Notes under the pieces: generated by a model
What the model was told of the DNA's origin: nothing
The model's database searches: none
What the model saw: only the letters and a program-made list of their open reading frames with translations
Shown here: one piece after another, positions 10,367 to 19,126 of the stretch
Position numbering within the stretch: the first letter of the stretch is position 1
Layout: each line of letters begins with the position of its first letter
Program-made: the position numbers and the translations under genes
DNA from: a bacterium
Lineage (GTDB): Bacteria; SAR324; XYD2-FULL-50-16
DNA: 64,000 nucleotides
Assembly (NCBI GenBank): GCA_018829445.1
Contig: JAHJTV010000063.1
Coordinates: 124,001 to 188,000, forward strand
Direction: 5' to 3'

Positions 10367-10448
10367 AATTTTTCCAGGAAAAAGGGTTCAGAAAGGGGCA
10401 ATAAAAAGCCCGGAAGCAGAATTCAAAATTGGTTGTACGAGATCATAA

Positions 10449-11162
10449 TCAGTTAAGATATGTCGAAGAATCTGTCTGGCAGACGATCTCGCCTTTTTCT
10501 ATCACTGCCAGGCGACTGCAGAAATGCCTGATGACTGATACATCATGTGAAATTAGCAGAATTCCGATTCCCTGTTCAATCTGCAGCTTCTTCAAAAGAG
10601 CCAGAATCTGCGCCTGAGCTGAAATGTCCAACATGGAAGTAGGTTCATCGGCTACAATAAGAAATGGGTTTACTCCCAGAGCTCTGGCAATGACAACACG
10701 CTGCGCCTGTCCCCCGGATATCTGGTGCGGATATCGATCAAGTATCTCATGGGATAGATGTGTTACTTCCAGCAGATGTTCCACTTTTTTCCTAGCGGCC
10801 CTTCCAGAGGAGACAAGATTATGAACAAGTAGGGGTTCAGCAATGGCATTGAATATCGTCTGTTTGGGATCAAGCGCTTGAATGGGTTGCTGAAAGATGA
10901 TCTGTATCCTTTTGCGATAGGGTGCATATTCTTTCTTTGAGAGGGATAGTAGCTCTTTTCCGCGGAAAAAGACTTTGCCCTTGTCAGCGTTTATCAAGCG
11001 TAAGATGAGTCGAGCGATTGTTGATTTACCGCTACCACTGCTCCCCATCAGCCCAAATGCTTCACCTTCGTTGATACTAAAGCTCACATTTTTTACCGCA
11101 CTCATGGGGGAAGAAAAAATCCCATTTCGAAACGATTTTGATAAACCTTTAATCACCAACAT
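10449..11162 (-). CDS. ABC transporter ATP-binding protein (DppF/NikE-like)
   Basis: Walker A GSSGSGKST, signature ISGGQAQRV, Walker B LIVADEPTS; ORF opens at 11198, internal ATG at 11160-11162 preferred. Confidence 0.88.
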   Translation of the reverse strand: MLVIKGLSKSFRNGIFSSPMSAVKNVSFSINEGEAFGLMGSSGSGKSTIARLILRLINADKGKVFFRGKELLSLSKKEYAPYRKRIQIIFQQPIQALDPKQTIFNAIAEPLLVHNLVSSGRAARKKVEHLLEVTHLSHEILDRYPHQISGGQAQRVVIARALGVNPFLIVADEPTSMLDISAQAQILALLKKLQIEQGIGILLISHDVSVIRHFCSRLAVIEKGEIVCQTDSSTYLN

Positions 11163-12111
11163 AAAAACACCTGACTCCAGCTCCGTTAATGATCTCAAGG
11201 GGAGGATGTAATTCGCAACATTCCGACTTTTTTCTCTGACATCTTGAGTGAAAGCGACAACCTTTTAGGGGCGTGCTAAAACTGAATGTTTGTCCCGGAA
11301 TCGGCACCATTCCCCTGTCAGGGTGGGCTTGCAGTAATCCCATGGTATAAGGATGCCGAGGCCTGTTCAACACCTGATCCACAGCCCCAATCTCCACAAT
11401 CTCACCCCCATACATTACCATCACCCTATCGCAACATTTCGCCACTTCAAGATTGTGCGTAATCATTAATAGACTGCAATTCTGATAGAGTTTTTTGATA
11501 AGCTCCAAATATCGCTGTTGATTTTTTATGTCCAACCCCCTGGTGGGTTCGTCAGCCACTACGAAATCAGGGGTTCCCGACAACCCAATAGCCAGCAAAA
11601 CCCGTTGAGCCATACCGCCTGAAAGCTGATGAGGGTACATTGTGGATACTATTTCAGGTTCCTCAAATCCTACTCTGGATAACAGATCCAGAATGATATG
11701 CTTCTTCTGCCGTCCGGATAAGGAGCGACGGTTTTTTATTCCTTCTCGAATTTGATATCCAATTCGTAGGGATGGATTTAAATGACTTAAGGGGTTCTGC
11801 GGAACCAAAACCAGTTGATTTCCTCTTAAATGATGTTCTTTTAGGTTTGAAGTGCCTAAAAGATCCAGCTCATTTTTAAAAACCGCCCGTCCTGTAATTT
11901 GAGCCGTTTTCGGTAATAACCCGAACAATGCTTGTGCTAAAACCGATTTGCCACTTCCACTTTCACCCACTAAAGCCGTTTTGCTCTTGTTTTTCAGAAT
12001 AAAATTCACCCTGTCGATGATTCTTAAGCTTTGTTGCTTAGCAATAAAAGAAACAGATAAATTTTTGACTTCAAAAATGTTTTGTTCTATTTCTTGGATT
12101 GGGAAAAGCAT
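11149..12111 (-). CDS. ABC transporter ATP-binding protein (DppD/NikD-like)
   Basis: Walker A GESGSGKSV, LSGGMAQRV, FVVADEPTRG; C-terminal oligopeptide-type GCRFHSRCQRKKSECC. Confidence 0.88.
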   Translation of the reverse strand: MLFPIQEIEQNIFEVKNLSVSFIAKQQSLRIIDRVNFILKNKSKTALVGESGSGKSVLAQALFGLLPKTAQITGRAVFKNELDLLGTSNLKEHHLRGNQLVLVPQNPLSHLNPSLRIGYQIREGIKNRRSLSGRQKKHIILDLLSRVGFEEPEIVSTMYPHQLSGGMAQRVLLAIGLSGTPDFVVADEPTRGLDIKNQQRYLELIKKLYQNCSLLMITHNLEVAKCCDRVMVMYGGEIVEIGAVDQVLNRPRHPYTMGLLQAHPDRGMVPIPGQTFSFSTPLKGCRFHSRCQRKKSECCELHPPLEIINGAGVRCFYVGD

Positions 12112-12376
12112 TTGTCATGTGTTGGTAGCATGTAAAAATAATTAAAGCGTCATGAGTAATACAAAAAGTAAAATAATAACACAATAAGTAACTAAAATTG
12201 GATTTTGTGGCAAGTTCTTTTTTAACTTCCCATCATGACATTAAAATAAAAAACCGGGTGATGATATAAAAATGGCAGGATAAACCGGAACAAGGAGAGG
12301 TAGTGGAACCGGATCATTTGCAGGGATAACTTCAATCAGTGCTAATCTGAAGCAGATAATAGTGCAGGGATACTAA

Positions 12377-12408
12377 ATTGTGCGGTACTTCAGTGAATAC
12401 CGCACAAT
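12377..12408 (-). terminator. terminator-like hairpin downstream of the chemoreceptor gene
   Basis: attgtgcggta ... taccgcacaat, perfect 11-bp arms with 10-nt loop; weak T-tract. Confidence 0.55.
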
Positions 12409-12519
12409 CATAAGAAATGTGGAAAAGTTGCATGAAAATTACGCTTTGGTTGATTGGTGCAGTAGAGCAGTTAGTCAGCCACCTAACAGTCCCAATCAGC
12501 AAGGGATCTTGAATGAGAG

Positions 12520-14610
12520 TTAATACCTTTCAAATTCGCTGTCATCATAATGTTCATTTCCAAGGTTTAAATTGACACCTGAATTGTGCTTACTTTTATT
12601 TTCCAGGACAGGTATAGGCGCTATTTTGGATGAAGCAGGCCTGGCTGCGATTTGAGCAACCTGGGCTGCTGACCGCGTTTTCCCGGTCTGGTGGATAACA
12701 GGGTTTCTTCGGGTTTCGATTGACCGGTTTCGCCCGTTTATCCTGAAAAAACCAATGGTGTCTTGGAGCTGCTGAGCTTGGGAAGCGAGTTCTTCGGCAG
12801 TGGACGCCATCTCTTCCGAAGCGCCGGCATTCTGTTGAATAACCTGATCAAGCTGCTGGAGAGCTTTATTGATCTGGTCTGCACCGGCATTCTGCTCATT
12901 ACTGGCAGCAGTGATTTCCTGCACTAATTCAGAGGTTTTTTGAATGTCCGGCACCAGTTTTGCCAGCATCTCTCCGGCTTTTTCTGCCACTTCCACACTG
13001 GTGGCGGATAATTCGGATATCTCCCCGGCTGCAATTTGGCTCCGTTCAGCCAGTTTTCGAACTTCAGCCGCTACCACTGCAAAACCTTTTCCGTGTTCTC
13101 CAGCCCTGGCAGCCTCAATGGCAGCATTTAGTGCCAGAAGGTTTGTCTGTCGGGCAATTTCTTCGATGATGGAGATTTTTCCGGCTATCTCTTTCATGGC
13201 CGCAACCGACTGAACAACGGCTTCACCGCTGTCTTTTGCATCTTTGGCAGCTTTTAGTGAAATTTTTTCAGTTTGGCTGGAATTATCCGCATTCTGCTGA
13301 ATATTTGAACTCATCTCCTCCATGGAGGAGGTAGTTTCTTCGATTGAAGCAGCTTGCTCTGTTGCTCCCTGTGATATCAATTGAGAGCTGGAGCTGAGCT
13401 CACCGCTCCCGGCGGTAACATTTTCCGTTGCCGATACTATTTCGCCGATAATACCTTTGAGTTGACTCACCATTTTATTCAAGGCGGCTGCCAACTGACC
13501 GACTTCATCTTTCTGATCAATGTCCAGCTGTTGGCTGAGATTGCCATCGGCAATTATCTCTGCGAATTTAACTCCTTTTTTGATCGGATTGGAGATGGAT
13601 CTGGTGATCAGAATACCCAGTGGAATCCCGATTATCAAAGCAATGATGCTGATAATTATCACAGCCGCCCTGGTTGCTTCGGCTTTGCTCAGCATTTGAT
13701 CTTCGGAAATCACATTATCTTTGGCAACCTCAATCATTTTATGCAGGAGTGTTTTGACCGTTTGCAAGTGGACATCGGTTTCCGTTGCGTAAATTTGACG
13801 AGCCTGTTTTGCTCCTTGCAGATTATCACTGGCTCTTTTCTGCATCATCTTAATACCGGTCCTGGTTTTTTCAAGGGCTGGAATTGTTTCACTGACATAT
13901 ATCCTGTAAGCTGCCTCAAAATCGGATTTCGCCAGTGCGGCGTCAATCTTTTCTCCTGAATGATGCAGAATCTCATGAGGACCTTTTATGTCTTCCATCA
14001 TCCTAGCCAATTCCGGATCGGAACGGCTCATTTCCCTCCCGGCTTCCCCGTATAGCATTCCGCCGAAAGCGCACTTGGTATGATCCAGTTGAACACCGAT
14101 GTTCTTTCTTTTACTCAGAATAGCCGATTGAACTTTTTCAGCCCAACTCAGATGATCCGCTTCTTTGTTGGCTAAAATGGCGGGCAATTCATCGTCTGCG
14201 GCTTTAAAAACCTTGTCGATTTTAATGGCTGATTCATGCAGTAGTCGATGGGGCGACTCGATGGCTTCCAGTGGTTGTTTTAACAGGGGAAGAAACTCTT
14301 CGGCATGTTTGCGGCCTTCACCATAATACCACTTTCCGAAACCACATTTGGTATGGTCAGTCTCCACAGCTAATCTTGTGATGCTATCATCGGTCAATAG
14401 CTTGTTGACAGCTCCGGCCCAATTCAGATGATCTACTTCCCGTTGCAGTAGAGTCCCGGTTAGCTTGTTCCCCTCCGACAATTCCTGGGCATCATCAACA
14501 ATGCTGTCAATGCCAAAAAAGGACCAACCTCCGATAATGATCATTAAAATCAGCACAACACCGATTCCAATCATGATTTTTGTTCCCAGTTTGATGTTTT
14601 TCCAGTTCAT
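12520..14610 (-). CDS. methyl-accepting chemotaxis protein with two CZB-like (chemoreceptor zinc-binding) modules
   Basis: TM1, then [15 protein letters not shown]...PHRLLH and [15 protein letters not shown]...PHEILH, TM2, HAMP, MCP hairpin tip [41 protein letters not shown]. Confidence 0.92.
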   Translation of the reverse strand: MNWKNIKLGTKIMIGIGVVLILMIIIGGWSFFGIDSIVDDAQELSEGNKLTGTLLQREVDHLNWAGAVNKLLTDDSITRLAVETDHTKCGFGKWYYGEGRKHAEEFLPLLKQPLEAIESPHRLLHESAIKIDKVFKAADDELPAILANKEADHLSWAEKVQSAILSKRKNIGVQLDHTKCAFGGMLYGEAGREMSRSDPELARMMEDIKGPHEILHHSGEKIDAALAKSDFEAAYRIYVSETIPALEKTRTGIKMMQKRASDNLQGAKQARQIYATETDVHLQTVKTLLHKMIEVAKDNVISEDQMLSKAEATRAAVIIISIIALIIGIPLGILITRSISNPIKKGVKFAEIIADGNLSQQLDIDQKDEVGQLAAALNKMVSQLKGIIGEIVSATENVTAGSGELSSSSQLISQGATEQAASIEETTSSMEEMSSNIQQNADNSSQTEKISLKAAKDAKDSGEAVVQSVAAMKEIAGKISIIEEIARQTNLLALNAAIEAARAGEHGKGFAVVAAEVRKLAERSQIAAGEISELSATSVEVAEKAGEMLAKLVPDIQKTSELVQEITAASNEQNAGADQINKALQQLDQVIQQNAGASEEMASTAEELASQAQQLQDTIGFFRINGRNRSIETRRNPVIHQTGKTRSAAQVAQIAARPASSKIAPIPVLENKSKHNSGVNLNLGNEHYDDSEFERY

Positions 14611-15351
14611 GATAACCTCCCAGATAATTTATGACTGGTTTTTAGAAAAAAGCAGTTTTCCTATACCTGCAATAATCGCATTACAATTCTACTTGTTGCT
14701 ATCCATCGACATTGTTGTCCAGGCAGGCTCCCCAATGACCCAAATTATTTCATTAAAAAATGTAAAGTTGGGATGTGAGGCACATAACTGCGAAGAAGTA
14801 TCCCTGATATTTAAATTTTTCCGTTTTGAATCGGATGCCAGTCTAAGGGAAAAGTTTATATTTCAACGTTGTACACTGGTTTTTCATTGAGTATTAGCTC
14901 AACCACCTTAAAACGAAATGATGCTCCATTATATCAAAAACCCAAACTTCTCTGTCAATAAAAAGAAAAAGACCAAAAAAAAGAAATCAAGAGTTATCCA
15001 TTTAGAGCCATCTACATATTTTTCCACAAAAGGTTCATCAAAAACCTGGTCTTTTTAAAAATCCTGATGATACTACGGTAAAAAAGTACAATATCCATGC
15101 TCCTAAGTTTAAAGCCCAGGTTTGGCAGATAGAAACTTTGCCGCTGACAGGTATTAGTATTTTTAGTGTCCAGACTTCTCTGGTTGTCACTTATGGGCAA
15201 TCCACTGAAACTCTGATGCCCACACGATTCTGGAATTTCCACTGAAACGATGATTTTCAGAAAATATTTTTAAATCGTACAAGCCCATTTCCAAAGAAAT
15301 AAGGGGCGCGATTAGTAAGGCCAGAGCAAATCTGAGGAAGGAAAGCGTACC

Positions 15352-15415
15352 GCGAAAAGCACTAAATTTTTGCTAGGAGGTGTGTGCTTTTCGCTTGACC
15401 CAAGCTTTAATGGGT
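15352..15415. other. structured intergenic segment with two inverted repeats
   Basis: gcgaaaagcac(15352-15362)/gtgcttttcgc(15384-15394), then accca(15398-15402)/tgggt(15411-15415). Confidence 0.45.
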
Positions 15416-15587
15416 GGCCCTGCATTTTTTTTGACCGCAATGTATTCTGTGGAGAAATTAACATATTTTTGCAGGCTTACAGGCATGATTCGTTTAGATT
15501 ACACTGGCATTCGAATAGTAAGCTTGTATCATTCCATTCCATTAGTATCATAAAAAGAGATGTCGTTTTCATATTTGTACCAATGGT

Positions 15588-16256
15588 TTATCCGTCGAGT
15601 AGCCCAACTTGTTTGCCTTTGATAATGGCTTCCGAGCGTGAATGAACATTAAGTTTTTGATAGATTTTCTCAATATGGCGACGGACTGTATGAGGGCTGA
15701 TGGAAAAAGCATCCGCAATTCCGGAGTAGGTATATCCCAAGGAAATGTGGTTAAGAACCTCCCGTTCCCTGGAGGTTAGCATCTGCTCAAAAGCAGTACC
15801 CTTTTTTTCAGCGGTTTCGGTCTCGTCTTTGTTTACTGAGCTCAGGCGGTTGATGATTTTGAGAGCAATTGCTGGTGACATGGGAGCACCTCCCAGTTGC
15901 ATAACTTTCAGCTCGGCCATCAGAAGCGCAATATTGGTATCTTTAAGCAGATAGCCATTTGCACCAGCTTCAATGGCACTCAAAATACTGGCAGCATCCT
16001 CAAAAACCGTGAGAACGATGATTTTTAAATCCGGTAACTGTCGACGCAGTCTTCGAATTGTCTCAACACCGTCAATACCCGGTAAGCCGATATCCATTAT
16101 AACAAAATCAGGGATGTCGATAGCTAAACCCTTGATCGCCTGTTCGCCGCTGCCATACCATTTCAGAAATCTGAAATCGGTACTTTGATCTAACACCTGG
16201 CGAAGTTCTAGAGCTGTCTGTTCGTGATCCTCAACAATTGAAACAAGATTTTTCAT
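15588..16256 (-). CDS. NarL/LuxR-type response regulator
   Basis: REC: VSIVEDHEQ, DFVIMDIGLPGIDGVE, VLTVFED, K at GYLLKD; LuxR HTH LTSREREVLNHISLGYTYSGIADAFSISPHTVRRHIEKIYQKLNVHSRSEAI; ATG at 16254-16256. Confidence 0.9.
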   Translation of the reverse strand: MKNLVSIVEDHEQTALELRQVLDQSTDFRFLKWYGSGEQAIKGLAIDIPDFVIMDIGLPGIDGVETIRRLRRQLPDLKIIVLTVFEDAASILSAIEAGANGYLLKDTNIALLMAELKVMQLGGAPMSPAIALKIINRLSSVNKDETETAEKKGTAFEQMLTSREREVLNHISLGYTYSGIADAFSISPHTVRRHIEKIYQKLNVHSRSEAIIKGKQVGLLDG

Positions 16257-16281
16257 AATCTTTACCTGCTGATCAGTATGA

Positions 16282-18780
16282 TTAAACACTTGAAATCGGC
16301 CGCTCCTGACCTGTAGGAATAGAAACCAAAAATAGTGTTCCTTGCGACTGCAAATTGAGAGCTCTGGCTTTCGCTTTAAGCGTTCTGACACGGGCGGCAA
16401 TGCCTTTCAGGCCAGTTCCTCCCAAATCGCCTTTGAACCTCCAGCTGAAACCTTTGCCGTCGTTAATGATGACCAGATAGATCCTGCTGCGTTTCCTAAA
16501 CCATCGGATCTCGACATTTTTTGCGTCGGCATGGCGAATAGTATTTGTCATCCATTCTTGAAAAATCCTTAACAGGTTTAAATTTTCCCCCATTTCAAGC
16601 TGAGAACTGATTGCCTCAATCTTATGGTTGACAGAGTATTTACCGGTCTGTTGCAGCCGTTCGATAAATCCAAGGATCTCATCTTCAAGTCTGATTGAGA
16701 AGTTTTCCGGTTGATGCAGGATATAGACGATATCACGAAGTTTTTCCAGTGTGATTCTTACCTGTCCGGCAAGTGTTGACATTTCCTGGGTGTATGAATT
16801 AGATTTATCGCACGTTTCCGATCTGTGGGATATAGAATCGAGTCTCAGAATCAAGCTGGTAAGTTCCGATCCAATAGAATCATGAATATCGCGACTGATT
16901 CTCAGTCGTTCCTGGATCGTCTTTTCCCTGTGTTCCCTTTCTTGCGCCAGTTCCTTTTGCTGCTGTTCCCGTTGCCGTAAGAGGAGTCCATCCAGCTTTG
17001 CCAGCAGTACTTTTCTCGAAAACGGTTTCGAGAGGCAATCGTATGCTCCTGATTCCAAACCCTCAATAAATACATTTTCCGAGACCTTCGCCGTCAATAA
17101 CACAATGGGGATGTGGCCTGTTTCCGGGTTTTCCCTTATCAGTTTACACATCTGAATTCCGTCCAAGCCAGGCATCATTACATCACTTACGATCAGGTCG
17201 GGTTTGTTTTTTACAGCGCTGTCATACCCTTCACAACCATTTTCCGCTTCAATTACCGTATATTGAATCTCCAGGCATCTGCGGATATAAGCTCTCATAT
17301 CCCTGTTATCCTCCACAACCAGGATACATTTGCTGTTTTCATCTGATGGGTGGGTTTCTCTTATCTCCGTTTCCTCGTCTTCCAGATCTATCAGGGCTTG
17401 ATATGGTTCGGTTTCTATCTGATGAAATTCGGTTGCAGGATCATTATTCACCTGGTGAAGGCTTTCTCTGAAGATAGTCACGATAAATTCGGTTCCCTGC
17501 CTAATAGTGTTGTTTGCTTCAATTTTCCATCCCTGGATTTCGACCAGCTCCTTAACCAGTGCCAGGCCAATGCCTGTTCCCTGCTTCTCTCTGGTCGCTG
17601 TACCATCAACCTGGGTAAAACGGTCAAAAATATTCAAGATCTCATGGTCTGGAATTCCCGGTCCGGTATCCCGAACTGAAATCCGGGCACTGTTGTTTTG
17701 ATGATTATCATAAACCGAAATCCTGATTTCACCTGCGGGAGGGGTAAACTTGACAGCGTTGGATATCAGGTTAAACAGGATCTTTTTCAGCATTTCCGGA
17801 TCAAAGATTAGCTGAGGTTGCTCGCATTTATTAACGAAGATGAGACGAATGCCTGATTTTTCGGCAGATGGGAAAAACAGATCGGATACATTGCGGCAAA
17901 AGGCTACCAGATCCCCCTGAACAGGCCGCACAACCATCTTCCCGGCATCCAGTCTGGAAAGATCGAGCAACTGGTTTATCAGCCCCAGTAGATGTCGCGC
18001 ATTTCTCAACATCATTTTAACTTGTCTGCGACCGATTTGATTCAGGAATTCGGAGGTGCCTGACAGTGCATCTTGCAGGGGGCCGATAATCAGTGTCAGG
18101 GGAGTGCGAAACTCATGTGAAATGTTCTGGAAGAAAATTGTTTTCTGTCGGTCAAGTTTGGAGAGTTTCATAAAAAGACTGTCTGTTTTTCGCTTTTCAC
18201 GCTTCAACTCGTCTTCAGCTGCAATGGCACCATAGCGGCTGATCAACGCATTGCCTATGATTAAGATGATAAACAAAACCTCAATCACGGCGTTCAGTTT
18301 AAACTGCTCAGAGGGCTCCAAGTCGTATAGCGGGTGGATCCAAATGGAGAGTGTAAATGCCCCATAATAAATCATAATGCTGATAATGATTGAGACTACC
18401 ATGAGGTTCGTCTGATCCCTCTTGAACAACATGATGGATCCCCAGGCACGGAAAAAGATCAGATAGTGCACTTCAATATCCCAGCCGAAGGCAACCGATG
18501 TGATAACAAGATGAATATCAAGGAAGCTACCAAACCAAACCAATGCAGGTGTTCTCTTGTGAATTCCGTTCAGAAAGAATATCGGAACCATGAGTGCACC
18601 AAAAACAAGCTGCTCGATCACCAGCAGCATCCAACCTTTCATAAAGAAAAACAGGGCAATGGGAGGAACCGTAGACATCATGATCAAAGCCCCCAAATTT
18701 GTCATGCCGATGTATTTTGCATCCTCCGGCTCCAGCTGTTCACTGATTCCAAAGTTATATACCTTTTTCAAAACGTTCAT
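16282..18780 (-). CDS. membrane hybrid sensor kinase: TM region - HisKA - HATPase - REC - HisKA_3-like - HATPase
   Basis: ISHEFRTPLTLI H-box with NLISNAVKFTPP/DTGPGIPD/GTGIGLAL; receiver VVEDNRDMR...DLIVSDVMMPGLDG...KPF; second core RISRDIHDSIGSELTSL with WMTNTIRHADA/NDGKGF/GGTGLKGIAAR. Confidence 0.9.
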   Translation of the reverse strand: MNVLKKVYNFGISEQLEPEDAKYIGMTNLGALIMMSTVPPIALFFFMKGWMLLVIEQLVFGALMVPIFFLNGIHKRTPALVWFGSFLDIHLVITSVAFGWDIEVHYLIFFRAWGSIMLFKRDQTNLMVVSIIISIMIYYGAFTLSIWIHPLYDLEPSEQFKLNAVIEVLFIILIIGNALISRYGAIAAEDELKREKRKTDSLFMKLSKLDRQKTIFFQNISHEFRTPLTLIIGPLQDALSGTSEFLNQIGRRQVKMMLRNARHLLGLINQLLDLSRLDAGKMVVRPVQGDLVAFCRNVSDLFFPSAEKSGIRLIFVNKCEQPQLIFDPEMLKKILFNLISNAVKFTPPAGEIRISVYDNHQNNSARISVRDTGPGIPDHEILNIFDRFTQVDGTATREKQGTGIGLALVKELVEIQGWKIEANNTIRQGTEFIVTIFRESLHQVNNDPATEFHQIETEPYQALIDLEDEETEIRETHPSDENSKCILVVEDNRDMRAYIRRCLEIQYTVIEAENGCEGYDSAVKNKPDLIVSDVMMPGLDGIQMCKLIRENPETGHIPIVLLTAKVSENVFIEGLESGAYDCLSKPFSRKVLLAKLDGLLLRQREQQQKELAQEREHREKTIQERLRISRDIHDSIGSELTSLILRLDSISHRSETCDKSNSYTQEMSTLAGQVRITLEKLRDIVYILHQPENFSIRLEDEILGFIERLQQTGKYSVNHKIEAISSQLEMGENLNLLRIFQEWMTNTIRHADAKNVEIRWFRKRSRIYLVIINDGKGFSWRFKGDLGGTGLKGIAARVRTLKAKARALNLQSQGTLFLVSIPTGQERPISSV

Positions 18781-19126
18781 ACGTTTTCCTGTTAGGTTTT
18801 TTTCTTTGCTTCTCATTTATACTTCAGAAGCATTCACCATGCTCCTGAATCATTGGTTTGGCGGCAATTCTCTTATCCTGATTGTTGAAAAACAAAACAG
18901 TTGAGAAAAAGATTCGCTCAGTAAATTGCAAGTTCCGGTGATTCTTTCATTCCTGGCCGTTTTATTCAAGAGGGAGTCTAGTGAAGTTAGGATTCAGGGG
19001 AATACACTTTGATTTTATTTTTATTTAATATCTGTTGGAGGGAAAAAACCGTATAGACGGATAATGAAAGGGGTGTGAACCGGCCTTACGGTCGGCCCAC
19101 GGATAGACAGTTGGAAACCTGACTAT

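Noticed and set aside
12112-12519. Possible NikR- or riboswitch-like control region upstream of the ABC operon
   Set aside because: No convincing GTATGA-N-TCATAC dyad or recognisable riboswitch core; only the terminator-like hairpin is supportable.
13381-13959. 192 aa plus-strand ORF
   Set aside because: Antisense to the chemoreceptor coding sequence and without recognisable motifs; likely spurious.
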